Origin: Sphagnum magellanicum
Taxonomy: Eukaryota > Streptophyta > Sphagnopsida > Sphagnales > Sphagnaceae
DNA length: 64,000 nt
Assembly: GCA_021904315.1 (NCBI GenBank)
Contig: CM038921.1
Location: 10,012,146 to 10,076,145 of the forward strand
Direction: 5' to 3'
Shown: positions 10,779-23,300 of the stretch, piece after piece
Numbering within the stretch: the stretch's first letter is position 1
Layout: each line of letters opens with the position of its first letter
Made by a program: the position numbers and the translations under genes
The notes under the pieces: model-generated
What the model was told of the DNA's origin: nothing
Databases searched by the model: none
Seen by the model: the letters and a program-made list of their open reading frames with translations, nothing else

Positions 10779-13086
10779 ATGGAAGTTGCGTGGAGAGGTC
10801 CAGGTGGAGAGCAGCAGCTGAGTCGTGCAGGTACTGCAGCAGGAGCAGTGTTCGACGTGATGAAGAAGAAGCGGGCTTGGGGTGTAGATGCCCACAAAGT
10901 GGTGCAACTCATGATGGGTCAGTTGCAGCATGAATCGGGCGAAGAAAATACTGCAGCCGCGGACGCGGCTACTGATGTTGGTGATGAAGTGATGCTACTA
11001 GACTTGTTAGGAGGCGCTGCCGGAGATCAAGAAGTTGCAGCAGCAGGAAGTTTTTATAATTCACCTACTCCTTGGCCTGTGCAGAGTGATATAAATATGA
11101 ACAACAGCGGCTGCTCGACGTCGATGCCGGAGTTTCTGGAGCTGGATCCTGATCATCAGCCGAGACTACCCTCCGACTGGAAGATGTGTCTTGACTTGAA
11201 GGTCGATCCTGCTGCTGTCTCTTGTTTCCTAATCCTGTGCATCCTTTGGAATTGTTGATAACTTCAGACGAAGAATTGAGTACTACACGTACTTAGAGAT
11301 GGGAGAGATCTCAGGAGGCTGTACTTCGCTTCCGGCCTTCCAGATTGACTTTGCCAGCATTTGAATAATTTTGTTACATGACTAGTGTGCTGGTGAGATG
11401 CATTTTATTCAAGCACTAATTTTCTTCTCTGCCTGATCTAGCTTTATTCTTAACATGATCTGGTTGATGCAGACCGGGAAGATGTCGTTTGTTCACAAAA
11501 CAACGGGGGTCACCTTGGATAACGATCCGCGGAATCGAGCAGCCTTGGCTATGCAAGATCAGGGGCCTGCACTTAATATAGAGTCATCTTCCGCGACGTC
11601 CCCGCGCCGCGCCCACGAGTTCCTGAGGATCAAGAAGTCCGAGAATATTCTACGTGCTCATGAGAGCAGCTTGAAAACCGCATCGACGACCTCCTCGTCG
11701 TCCGGTGCAGGAACTAGTCCCAGGAAGCAGCAGCTGGCCGCGACGTCCGCGAAGGACATGAAATTGCAGCAGCAGCAGATGTTATCGTTCTCGACTGGAT
11801 CGCAGCTATGGAACCTTCAGCTTGATGACATGACAAATTTCATCAGCCTGGTAAAAGATCAGCAGCAGAAGCTAGTTGCTGAGGGTGATACAAAGCTGCA
11901 CGAAAGATCATCGAATCTAGAGCTCGATCTCAATCTCACAGCAGCAGGCGCTGGTGCTGGTACTGGTGGCTCACCAGCGCAAGTCGAGCAGCAAAGCTGC
12001 GTGTGCACAATGGAGATGGTGGAGAGGGCACTACGAGAAACCGGCGATCAACAACATCCTCACGACTTGTCCCGTATAAATTACAGTCGAGAATTGCCCA
12101 TCTCCAACGTTCCACCCAAGCTGCTGCTGCTTTCTGGGTCTCCATCTTTCTCATCTCAGCTCACTTCCGCTGCACGGTCGGAACCGGCTTGCTCGACTCT
12201 TGGGTCTCCATCCACCAGCGCTACTTCCTCGGCGACATCAGCTTCCCGTTCTCCGCCACGGTTAGAATATGCAGCTGCAGCTTCCGTCACCTTGCAGGAC
12301 GACTTTCGCGCCTTCCAGACGGCCAAATCACTACCTACAGGGTACGTATTACAACCAGTTCCGCAACCGCTTCTTTCCTAAAGATTTCAGTAGGCCATCA
12401 GCTGCTACATGCCTGAAGATCGACTCCTGAGTATAACTACGCGAGCTCCAGTTCTTCACAGTTTTGGCCAAATTCGTTATGAAGCTCTTCACAATCGCGT
12501 CAGCGGAGTGCGGACACTTAAATCTCACAATTTCTTCAACCAATTGTTCTGCGTGACAGCAGCTGGGATAATATTAAATACTATCAGCACGAGATGATGA
12601 ATGCAGTAGTCGATAATTTGCAGAGTCCTTAGACTGAGTGCTAATTCATGATATACTAAACCTCAGATGATCTTCAAGTCTCAAACTCGTGGGGTTCTTT
12701 GTTTTTGGGGAACTTTTTGTTTGTGCAGTAACGACACGGTTGCTGCAGTAGCTGTAGTAGCTGGACCAGATCATCATCATCAGCCTGAAAGCTGCTGCAA
12801 GAGTAATATGAAGCCTGTAACTGCTGATCGACGTGATGAAGCTGCTGCTGCTGCTGCTGCAACTGATGGTGATGACAATATTCTTCAACTGGTGATGGGA
12901 GCTTGCACTCGTTGTCTCATGTACGTCATGTTGGCCAAGTCCAACCACAAATGCCCTCGATGCGGCAGCCAAGCGTTACTGGACTTCACAGCAGCTCCAG
13001 CTCCAGCTGCAGCTGCTGCTACTACTACTAATACTAGCAGCAGCAGCTGCGGGGTGAAGCGGCAAAGAGTGGAATTTCTAGTCTAA
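10779..13086 (+). CDS. CFL1: CFL1-like protein: WW-like module, EAR motif, C-terminal four-cysteine module
   Basis: Three exons join cleanly: 10779-11201, 11473-12341 and 12729-13086 (introns phase 0 and phase 2, all GT-AG), giving 549 residues. The start is the first ATG after an in-frame CAG/GCG run, in a good plant context (GCTATGG). Residues 130-161 form a WW-like module, LPSDWKMCLDLK joined across intron 1 to TGKMSFVHKTTGVTLDNDPR. Residues 290-296 are LELDLNL, an EAR repression motif. Residues 490-509 carry CTRCLMYVML...CPRC (C490, C493, C506, C509), followed by ALLDF, as in CFL1 and GIR1/GIR2 proteins. Known family role: rice and Arabidopsis CFL1 act with HD-ZIP IV factors in cuticle and epidermal development, and EAR motifs recruit TOPLESS-type corepressors. 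Oddities: the protein is longer than the roughly 200-300 residues I know for flowering-plant members, with long Ala/Ser/Gln-rich linkers. Function here is inferred from the motifs. Confidence 0.82.
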
Positions 13087-13504
13087 AGAAGCTGCAAGAA
13101 GAGAGTTCTCATCATCATATTGTAAAATTAGTTGTTGTCACAAATCATTTCAGTTGTGCTGTAGTTGTGATACAAGCACAAGTTTGTAAAAATTCTCTTG
13201 TAAACTCTCATGTCCGTCCGTCCGTCCGTCCGGCCTCTTCTTCCTCCTCCTCCCCCTCCCTCTCCCCCTCCTCCTCTTCTTCTTCTCCTTCTTCTTGTTG
13301 CTAACCACCATGATACCATTCAGCCACAGACAGACAGACAGACAGACAGACATTAACAACTGCTTTTGCTTTGTATCATGAATTTATGCTTCAATTTTGT
13401 GTATAAATTTTTTCTCTGTTTTGTTTCATACCACATTTGGAATGCCTTGCTTCAACTGAATGCTGGATGATTTTGGGAGCAGGGGGCTGGTGGTTTTTTT
13501 TTTT

Positions 13505-13509
<5 letters not shown>
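13087..13509 (+). other. 3' flank / probable 3' UTR of the CFL1-like gene, with simple repeats
   Basis: Follows the TAA stop. Contains (GTCC)n at about 13212-13231, a pyrimidine TCC/TTC tract at about 13237-13296 and (CAGA)n at about 13329-13351. No polyadenylation signal can be singled out with confidence. Confidence 0.5.

Positions 13510-13561
<52 letters not shown>
13510..13561. repeat. (TA)n microsatellite
   Basis: About 26 consecutive TA units. Confidence 0.95.
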
Positions 13562-13562
<1 letters not shown>

Positions 13563-14972
13563 CATTATTTAAAAAAATCCAGAAATGTCCAAAAATTGAT
13601 TGTAAAATATCATAGATGAGTGATATCCAAAAATTGGCAAATTTATTTCACACCCACACATAGATACCTAGGCATTAAATTTGTAAGCAGGGTCATAACC
13701 AGCACTTACACTTCACCTAAAGGGTGTGGTTTGCATTTAGAACCCTGGGGCCATGGCCTCTAGAATTTTTTTTCATGGTAGCTTGCCTTTTGGGATGAGA
13801 CCATGGGGAAAAAAACCCATGGGCCATCATGACTCAACGGCCTTTGTTCTTAATGTAAATTCAATTTGGACCAAAAGAATAAACAAATGATTTTCTCATG
13901 GTGCATAATTTCTTTTCCTTTTTTTAAATTCCTCACCATCTCTTTTATTTTGTTCAAAAAATCTAAATGTTGCGAGAACAAAATTAGGAACTTCTCTCCA
14001 ATTTTATTTTTATTTTCTCGTTATTATAATAAGGGATCTTCAGCCATGGAAAGGGCAGCCCACATCTTTTGAGAATTTTGATTCCACCTTCGTGATTGCA
14101 AGTAATTTCCATCATGTGGATACCTTTTCATGATTGGGAAAAAAAAAAAATTGTGAAAAAAAAAACTAAGAAATTGAATTGTTAACAAATGATTCTAATG
14201 CAAATAGAGGAAATTATGATTTTTTAATTGTTGTATTTAGGGTTTAAGGGGCAATAATTGGAGGGGAAATGAGCCACCAAAAATTTCCTTCAAATTTACT
14301 TTTTTTTTTAAAATTAAAAATTAAGAAAATCATAGAGTTTTTGGGACCCATGGGTTGCTCCTATTCTCATTAGGCTCACCTTTTCAAAATACCGTAAGAG
14401 CTCAAGCAACATTATGGACCATAGTGCATGTAAGATTTCAACTAGATTTTTCATCTAAGGCCATTTGCTTGGGTTGGGGCCTCACACTATGGTAGTGTAA
14501 ACCCAAATCAACCACCCTCCACATTTTGAACCAATGAGGGCTTTTAGATTGACCACCCTTTGCACTTTGAACCAATGAGGGGTTTTAGATTTTTGTGGTC
14601 CCAAGCCCAAGAACTTTAGTGTAAACCGTCCCTTATGTATATACTTCTACCTTCGTGAGTGAGACCTCTTAGGGTAAGGTAAAGCTCAAGAATGAGGACA
14701 TTATTTCAAAATAAGGGCCCAAGTGACCGAGGACAACACAATGCCTAATTTTGGTAATTAATTATGTTGTATTCTGTTTTTTTTTCCCTTGTGATACCCG
14801 GCAAGTATCCACTGGATATCACCCCAAAAAAAAAAAACAAAGTCAAGTTTTGCAGATATGAATATCAAAATTTTCAACAAAAGAAGTCCATGGATTATCA
14901 ATTAGCATTTGCACTCAACCAGTACCTACATTGGTAGACCTTTACCTTCTGGAGCAGTATCTTCTGCCTTCA
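13562..14972. other. AT-rich spacer with a 41-bp tandem duplication
   Basis: No gene recognised. ACCACCCT... to ...GAACCAATGAGGG...TTTTAGATT is repeated twice with a 41-base period (14511-14592). The duplication is flanked by GTAGTGTAAACCC-like sequences, suggesting part of a small element, but no clean ends were found. Confidence 0.45.
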
Positions 14973-15060
14973 AAAACCCTAAACCCTAAAAACCCTAAAG
15001 CAGAAAACTGAAGGGTTTTTTGGGTTTAGGGTTTTCTGCTACAGAAACCCTAAACCCCCC
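14973..15060. repeat. Interstitial plant-telomere-like repeats in palindromic arrangement
   Basis: Several AAACCCTAAA units lie on one side and GGGTTTAGGGTTTT on the other. AGCAGAAAAC (14999-15008) and GTTTTCTGCT (15031-15040) form an inverted pair, so the block can fold. A third telomere-like segment, GAAACCCTAAACCC, follows. Confidence 0.8.
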
Positions 15061-17448
15061 AAAAAAAAAACATTTAGCCTTTAGTGATGACACATTATTT
15101 GCAAAAGAAATGTGTCCAAACTGTAGAAAACTGGCCCCATAACCCCCCTCCCAAAAAAAAAATTAAAAAAAAAACTTCCAAAAAGTGAGTAAATTTTCTC
15201 CAAAAAATTATTTCTTGAAATTTTGACAATTTCTTTCTTAAATAAAAAAAGAAAATTTCCATAAATAAATATAATTATCAGAAATTTTCTGCCAATGTGT
15301 TACATATTATGAAAAAATGTTTTTTAATATTAAACTTTTGGTTGAAGATGCTACACTTAATGATACCCATGACAATGGATTTGAAGAGGAAAAAGAGGAG
15401 TAAGCTCCTGATGAGCCTGGAAGAAGAAGCAGTGTGTCAAAATTAAATGTATAATATAATAGAAAATAACATAATATTTGGGTTTTAGATATCCTTTTTC
15501 ATCTTAGTTTGGCACAAGGACTACTAGGGCTTGGGGACTGGTGCATGCTGGCTTTTCATGAAGGATTGGCTGGTCCTATTTGACACAAAGTTATTAGCCC
15601 CCAAAGTGTGCCTTGGATTTCTTTTGTTTTTGTTTTTGTCAGGGTGCAATTTATAATACTACCTATTCACAGTTGCAATCAGATATTAGTAACCCACAGT
15701 TCTGACTCCTGTCTTGGTGGGGTATCCTATCCCATCAGAAGGAAAAAAAAAATGGCATTAAAAAATAGAGTTATTCTTAAAGTCACCCTGTCTTTGGGCC
15801 TGCCATTGGGCCTCCCTTTGCTCTCTCATGGCTGGGTTTAATATAATAATGTGTTCAAAGTTGCACATGCTTTCATTTCCTAAATGATTTGGAATTTTCT
15901 CCATTAAACTGGGCACACCCACCATGGAAGTGGGCCTCTCTCACAGTTAGTTGCACATTTCCTAATTTGTCCTTGTGTTGTTTGCTTCTTCATCATGTAA
16001 CTTGTTAGAGCATCTCCACCAATGCTCAGTATATGAGTGACCCTGCACTGGAATTCTTGGATGAGGTTCCAAGTCAAATCCAGTGAATCCATTGCAAGAC
16101 TTCTCCAACCATGAAAATGATCAAAGCTTTCAGAGTCCGGGACAAGGCCTGGTTAACACAGTCAAATTGTGTTTATGACTGGTCCCTGATTCTGATTGGG
16201 TAGATAGTTTGATTGGTCCAAGTGGTTTGCTATTAGTAATCTCTCACCTAGACTTCACATTTATAGAGGATTTGGGGATTAAAATGTTGGCTGGAACTGC
16301 GAACCAATTTTGTGAATGATGGTTGAAGACCTTAGTGTATTCTCCTGGCTAGGCTGCCTTGTTTTCTTGATTGAAATTCATTTCGCATTCAAATCAGCTA
16401 ACCAAGTTATACGGTTTCATGATTTCCCATCATTTTGTTTCGTATCATTTTATCCCTTGACGTAGCTATTGTGCAATGAGCCGTTGTTGAATGGAGACTG
16501 CAACAATACCACCCACAATAAATTGCTCCTGGAATTTATTTGGAGCTCTTGTGCAAAAAGGACACACAAGGTGGAACTCTGGTGGCCAAGAAAATGCTCA
16601 CCCATCCCCCATAAACTTTCCCCAGCCGAGCACAGGCCACTCATGTACAGTGTTGGTAGCAAAGGGAGTGCACTCATAGTGAGTGAGTTATGGATTTTCT
16701 TGGCTAACTGGTTAAAGTGATAATTGCACGGTATTGAAATTTCAAAAATCTAATAAACTATCTGGATGACCTGATTATCAACCATGGTAGGTTATCAATC
16801 TTTGAAAAATAATTCTAATTTTTTTAATTAAAAATCTGATTAAATTTTTTTTAAACCTTATAACCAGATAATAACTAAACGGATAACAAGCAGTTATCAA
16901 TTGATTATTTGATAACATACCTTATATGCCAAATCAAACTAGTACAAGGCTAGTATTAGCTCAGGTTAACCCTACCAGTCTGGTACTGGCAGTAGGCTAG
17001 TATTGCCTGAGGTTATACCAGCCAGATAAGGGTCCTTGCTACCAGCCAGGTTTATACCTTGCACAGACCTGACTCCAGATTGCCCAGTGCCCACAAGCTC
17101 AAAGGGGTTGACAAAGTTTTTCTTTGGATTGTAACCACGCAGGGTATGAGTCCTCCTTTACCTGAACTTCATTTAGGATGTAATTTTACTTGAATGGTGC
17201 AATTCACTTTAAAAGCTTGTTTGACTTGCTACATGGGGTTTATATATGTATGTTGCAGTCTGTGTTTTCTGGCAATGCCAAGTTCAACTTCAATGGGTTG
17301 TAGGGAACTTTGTGCTTGACTGCTGCTTCCAAGGTGAATGAATTAAAAGGGAGTTAGTTGGTTCTTGGTTGGGTGCTCATCACAATCTTGACTTGTGGTT
17401 TGATGGTAGGTATAGTACTTACTTATCTGGAGATGTTTGATCCTTCTT
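15061..17448. other. Spacer without recognisable gene
   Basis: Homopolymer-rich at first, then more mixed in composition. A TTAGAGCATCTCCACC motif at about 16006 resembles the ends of the structure at 42.4-43.6 kb. Around 16940-17050 CTAGTATTG- and CCAGCC-type motifs repeat loosely. No coding region is supported. Confidence 0.4.
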
Positions 17449-17602
17449 TCGCTCCAACAAAAGGTGACCCTGTGCGTCAAGTGATTTCATTGGATTTTGA
17501 GTGAATTCACTGATTGTAGTGAACATGGATAATGAAGAAATAATGAATTCATTGATCTAATGAACAGGGACTAGTGAATTGCACCCACATTTTGTAATAG
17601 TG
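17449..17602. mobile_element. Short CACTA-derived MITE (about 154 bp)
   Basis: The right end reads ACATTTTGTAATAGTG, the complement of CACTATTACAAAATGT. The left end, CTCCAACAAAAGGTGACC, looks like a mutated CACTACAAAAG. The inside carries GTGAATTCACT and AGTGAA motifs. The arrangement matches the ends of the 46.4-51.9 kb element and the copy at 35888-36022. Left boundary and target duplication are uncertain. Confidence 0.55.
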
Positions 17603-18753
17603 TAGCTTGTTGCAAGTGATAATTGTTGTAGGTTGTGGGTCCAAACCACAACATTTGTCTTTTAGAAAAGAATTGATTACCAATGAGCAGAGTTCATGAA
17701 TCATGCATGATGTTTGCTTAATTACAATAGCTTGAAGGAGACATGCATGGTGATTAGTGTTTTTTTTTGGGGACAATTTTTTGGCTGCTTTTTTTTGTGG
17801 GGGGGGGGGGGACAAAATAAGGGGAAATTCTTAGATCATTTTTCTAGTATAAGTTTGAATAACTTTTCTAATTTTTTTTGGAAAATTTAGCCAGATTTGC
17901 AATATTACAAAAATGAAATTTATAAACCCTGATCATGATTTCTCCAATCTCTCAGTAATAGCATGTTTTTTTTCTTCCTCTCTTTTCGTCCAACTTTATG
18001 TTGTCGCTGAAGTGGCAATAATCCACTAAATGATTTAATCAAATCTGGCTGTAAAAAAAATGTGCAGTAAAAAAAAAAAAAAAAAGCAATCTTCTATATT
18101 ATTGGCTGCCTACAGGAATTTAATATAAAATCTGGAAATTTCTTTATTTTATTTTTTGAGAAATTTTGTGACTAAAAAGCCAAAATAAATAATTTAAGGG
18201 TGATTATTTGAAACAAGATGTTTTTTTTCTCACTGACCCCCAATGTGTTTTTCAAAACACATTGCCTCTTAGATGCCATGATGCCCATTTTGGCTGCAGA
18301 GTACAGAGCTTCCTTCAAAAAGGGCCATGCACAGTGCACAGTGTACTGAGATTGAGAATTTATAATTTTGAATCATGGCAGCTTTGTTAAGAGAAAGTGC
18401 ACATCTTCTCCAAACCAAAGAAGATTGATCTTTCCATGGGGCAATTCACGGAGCCATACTTTTTTTCCAAAACTGGTTCAGCTTATGACTATTAGTAAGA
18501 GAAAATTAGGTGAAGAAAATTGAGGATGTAACATGAAACTCTCTACAAAATAGAGAGAACATGAAGAGAACAATCAGCTTTTCATTAGCTTATAAACCCT
18601 AAACCCTTAAACCCTAAACATATAATAAGCATAAACAGCCAAGCACTTCAGATACCAAATAATTTGTGCCATCCTGAATGGGACTGATATGTGGTGAGCT
18701 ACTCAACTATACCATTGACTACCCTAGGCCCGGTCTGATTTCCTTTCCCATAT
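17603..18753. other. AT-rich spacer
   Basis: No gene. Contains a poly-G tract near 17800, a poly-A tract near 18068 and a short CCCTAAA cluster near 18595-18618. Confidence 0.45.
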
Positions 18754-18761
18754 GTCTCAAC

Positions 18762-19664
18762 CAGTGTTGGGCGGTTCTCACATAATTTTGTGTGAGAATC
18801 GCTCACTCACTTGCGATTTCCACATAGGTTTGTGAGAATCGATCTGGTTTCTTCCTCTCTTTTTTTAACCTGCTGAGAACCTGGTCGGGTATCAAATTTT
18901 TAAAGAATTTATAACTCACTTGGTTCTCAGACATGTCGATTTTCACAAATGTAAGAACACTCAGTTTTCACATTCGGTTCTCACAACCTGGTTATTGAAT
19001 TTTAATTCTTTTTTTTCTTACATCCCAAGTTAGTGGATACTTTAATACCTAAAGTTAATAAAATTTTTAATGAAAATGCCTCCCAAAATTAAGGCTCTAT
19101 GATTTGCATAAAAAAAGATGTTTTTGAAAACATTCAAAACAATTTGTCAAATTTGAGAAAAAACAAATAAAATTTGACATATTTAAATTTTCAACATAAG
19201 TGTTGTGTAGGTTGTCAATTATAAGCAAGAATCTATAAAACCTCCTATTTCCTTTTTGTTGGGTGTTTTAATAAAGTTTTGCAGAGTTTCATGTTTTGTC
19301 ATCTTCTATTTTTCACTAGAGCATTTTGGCTATTAAATGCTGTATTTGTTAAGGGATTCTCATCATCAACACCAGCACTTCATAAATCGCACTACTCTAC
19401 TACATCCTAGACCCTGTGGACAGCAAGCCTGAGAACCGGGTCTAGGGTCTGCTATTGAACTTGTTGGGTTGTCAATATTTTGATTTTCCAAAATATGGAC
19501 CCACTTCTCAAGAGCCGGTTCTCACTTGGATGAGAACCTCTGGTCCACTTTTGAATCCGGTTATCACCAAGGCCCAAATGTGAAAACAAGCAATTTTCAT
19601 TACGAGAACTAGATTGAAAAGCGATTGGATAACCGAATATTCCTATGAAAATCACCTAACATTG
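18762..19664. mobile_element. Non-autonomous hAT element A (903 bp) with 8-bp target duplication
   Basis: Left end CAGTGTTGGGCGGTTCTCAC; right end, read inward on the other strand, CAATGTTAGGTGATTTTCAT, so the termini are imperfect inverted repeats. Both sides carry the same eight bases, gtctcaac (18754-18761 and 19665-19672), the duplication length expected of hAT transposition. No transposase is visible inside. Interior sequence is rich in GAGAACC/GGTTCTC-type motifs seen in related elements at 23.7, 41.3 and 52.9 kb. Confidence 0.85.
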
Positions 19665-20873
19665 GTCTCAACTAGTGTGGGGAGGGTATTTGTTTCTTTG
19701 AGGGGTAATAGCTAGGTCCGGGTATTTGAAAATAAAAATTCAAAGAATCTCCTAGGTCTAGTTCTTTTATTGTTTTTAAGTTATTTAAAGAATCGCCCAG
19801 GTTTGGGTCTTAGAAATTCAAAAAGAGACAGTTATGAGGTGGGGGTGGGAGTTAAGGTATGTGATTATTTTTTTGAAAGAGCTCCTTAAAAACACATGTC
19901 AAGTTTTTAACAATGTCCTACAAGGTCGAATCTTTGCCAATTCTCTAAAGCAAATGGTCTTAAATTCTTCAAGTTCACAAGGTAAGAGTTTTTTTTTCTT
20001 TACAATTTAAAGATAGCAAGATTCTAATTTTTGAAGGGAAAGTGCAAAACAAAACTTTAAAAAGGTGGTTGTTATGGTTGCCATTGAAGCTTTTAAAACT
20101 ACAATCCAACTATCGATTAACCTCAAAAATTTGTAAAATATATATGAATTAGAATGTGAAAGTTTTTTTTTTTATCATGTTCGGTGAATTTAAGTTTTAG
20201 GTAAGTCTTCTAAACCTTTCCATTCTGTCTTCCATCTGGCATTTAACTCGACAGACACAAACTATAGATTGGAAACATGAAAATCAAAGACACACATCAG
20301 ACATACACAAAATATGACACAGAAACAAACCATAGAAAGACACTACACATTCAAGACATTGAAAACACAAATTTTAGACATTATTTAAACATAAACAACT
20401 TTTGAATTTGCTAAAGACACTACCTAAAGACACAATTGACATTAAGACTAGCTAATTGAAAACACAAAGACGTTGAAAACACAAACATTGAAAACACAAA
20501 GAGCACAACACACAAGACTCTTACCTAATAGAAAGACACAAGACATGTAAACATTAGACACGAAGACAAAAACATTTAAAACTTAATTATGAAAAAAAAA
20601 AAAAAAACATTTAGGAGTTAAAACAAAAGACACCAAAATAAAAAAGATAAAAACAAAAAACACTTAGGACTTAAGATAAAAGACACAAAGATAGAAAACA
20701 CTTAGGACACAACTACCACTACAAATTTTAAATAATTATGAAGTGTTCACAAAATGGAATGAAATCATAAAACAATTGCCCAAACTTGCCACTTGCCAAA
20801 TGCTTCCATTCATCATCTTCAACCTAACACAAAACATAAACAAACCACCTCCACACATAAACAAGTGGAATTT

Positions 20874-21115
20874 TTAAAAATCATGCAACTTGAAGGAATC
20901 TTCATTGTTGACTTGGTCCTCAAATTTAGCTTCTAGCTCTACCATCAAATTAAATTTTGCCTCACATGCAAATGCAACATTAATGGGTTTCAAACAACTA
21001 ATCCATGAATCAAATAGCCAATTTTTGTGGACAAATATCAACTTGTCCATATTATCCATTTGAAAGCAACATCTTTAAAGAGTAATCAAAATGTCAGTAA
21101 CAAAAATAACGCGTT
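20874..21115 (-). pseudogene. hAT transposase C-terminal remnant in element B
   Basis: The minus-strand frame reads, with in-frame stops, RVIFVTDILITL-stop-RCCFQMDNMDKLIFVHKNW. It lines up with the hAT signature ERIFSLAGILTSLRR...LQ.DNLDKLIFVHKNWPND. The frame continues about 40 residues to its natural-looking end near 20874. The upstream part of the transposase was not traced. The TAA replacing an arginine codon before RCC is one of the visible disabling changes. Confidence 0.75.
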
Positions 21116-22084
21116 ATTTCGTTATTTGGTTAGCTAAGTTGCCAAATATATGTCACATCAATATAGCAATGGTTGGAAACTTGTTTTGTTCTTTGTGCCA
21201 CTAAAATAAAGCACATTTGAAGAAACCCCCTTGGGTGGTACCACTAAGAATGTCACACCCCATGATAACAAATTGATTATCATTCACCTTAAAGAATGCC
21301 CATGTGACTAAATTGCAATAGTGTGGCTTCCAATTTACTTCTACAAGTTCTCCAAATGTACTTCAATGACATGTTGTTCATCAACACCATCAACATTTGG
21401 AATCCCCATTTCAAGCCCACCTTCATGCATAGGTTGCACATTACAAATATTGTAATTGTTGTGATATCCTACAAATGTTGGAAGAATTTCATTGGTGGAA
21501 TTAATGTCATGAAAAATTCAAGAAAAAACCATTTAGGTTATTAAAACCTAGCATATGATCAAATTATTTTCAAGACCATTAACCTTATTTTGTCTTCTTC
21601 AAAAGCTCGATTTGCCTCCATAATCTCTAATGTACAAATGTTTTAGAAAGCACTCAAACCTATTGCCTTTCGAAAATTCAATTTGCCTCCAAAATCTTAA
21701 ATTAATGCAAAAGATTCTAAAAATCACTCAACCCCTCTTCTTTTTAGAAGTTTGATTCACCTCTAGAATCTTTAACACAAAAATGTTCTAGAAAACACTA
21801 TACCCAAGAAATCCATAAAATGTTCATGAAAGCACAACAAAAGAAAGAGTAAAAATCATTTACCTTCTTCTAAATTGTTGACACTTGTGTGTTGGTGTTA
21901 ATCCATGCTCCTAATTTGCTTCTAGAATCTCCAAAATGCATTCATGAAACTTAAATGTGCAAGGTGACAACACGTTGTGAATATTACAAATAGTAAGAAT
22001 GAAAAAACACCAATCATGGAAAAATCATGAAATGATATAAGCTACAAGCACTTAACAAACACTTAAACCCTAAACCTGTTTCCC

Positions 22085-23300
22085 TTGGTGAGGAAGGGAG
22101 TTACCTTTTCATTGGGGATTAAGTTACATTTTACCATGGGGAGAAGGGGACTAAGTTGCACTAGGGAACAAGTTTTTGAATGTTTGACAAGAAAGGACAA
22201 GGGGTATATTTTGTCAAAATTAAACGTTTTCTATAAAAGCTCTTGAAGTGTAGATATTTAAAATGAAATTGCATTTTTTATTGAACCTATAAACTAAAAG
22301 TTATGACCCAAAAAAAAAATGAAGGTCAAATTTTCCAAGTTTACCTTCTCCTTGGGGGATAAAGGAATTAAGTCGCCCAAGGGAGCAATTTTCCTTAGGG
22401 AACAAGTTCTTAAATTTTTTGACGAGAAAATAAAAGGGGTAATTTTTTCCAAATCAAACATTTTTTATACCATTAGAAATCTATCGAAATGTAAATGTTT
22501 AAAACAATCTTGCATTTTCGATTTGAAGCTATGAGCTAAGAGTTATGACCAAAAAAAATAAATCAAAGGTCCTTTTCTCCCCTAGCTTTTCTTTTTGTCA
22601 TAACTTTTAGTTCATAGCTTCAAATTGAAAATGAAAAATCATTTTAAACATCTAAACTTTGATAACTTTCCAATGGTATAAATAATGTTTGATTTGGACA
22701 AAGTTTATACATTGTATTTTTTTGTCAAGCATTTTGGAACTTCCTCCCCAAGGGAAAATTGCTCCCCAAGGCAACTTAATCCCCTTCTCATAGGGGAAAA
22801 GGTAATTTAGTCTCTTTCTCCATGGGGGAAAAAACAACTAGAAAATTTAACTCTTGATTATTCTTTTCATCATAACTTTTAGCTCATAGTTTAAATCAAG
22901 AATGCAAGATCATTTTCAACATCTACATTTCAAAAGCTTTCCAATGACATTGGACAAAGTTTACCCTTGCATTTTCTTATCATAAATATGGGAAATTATT
23001 TTTTGAGGCAACTTAATACTTTTAATTTAATCTCTTTCTCCTTAAGGGAGGAGGCAACTTTGAAATTTTGATTCCTGATTTTTCTTTTTTTCATAACTTT
23101 TAAATCATCATGGCTTTTGATACAAAATGTAATCGCTTTAGATATCTACACTTCAAGAGCTTTCCAATGGCATATATATTTTTAATTTGGACTAAGTTTA
23201 CCCCCTATACTTGCTTGTCAAACATTTGAAAAATTACTCCCCCAGGTAACATGGGTGGAACTACCATTTTGTCTCCTCCCCAAGGGAAAGAGCCTTTCTA
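22085..23300. repeat. Fold-back array of five ~230-bp modules inside hAT element B
   Basis: Two modules run forward (about 22085-22310 and 22320-22552) and three run in reverse (about 22590-22815, 22858-23070, 23080-23300). Each contains a CATAACTTTTA/TAAAAGTTATG block, a CTTTCCAATGG-like block and a CCCCAAGGGAAAA/CCTTGGGG block in fixed order. The axis of inversion is near 22570. Modules have diverged, so the array is old. Confidence 0.75.

Noticed and set aside
13128-13359. Arg/Gly-rich minus-strand open frames
   Set aside because: Produced by TCC/TTC and GTCC/CAGA simple repeats in the 3' flank of the CFL1-like gene.
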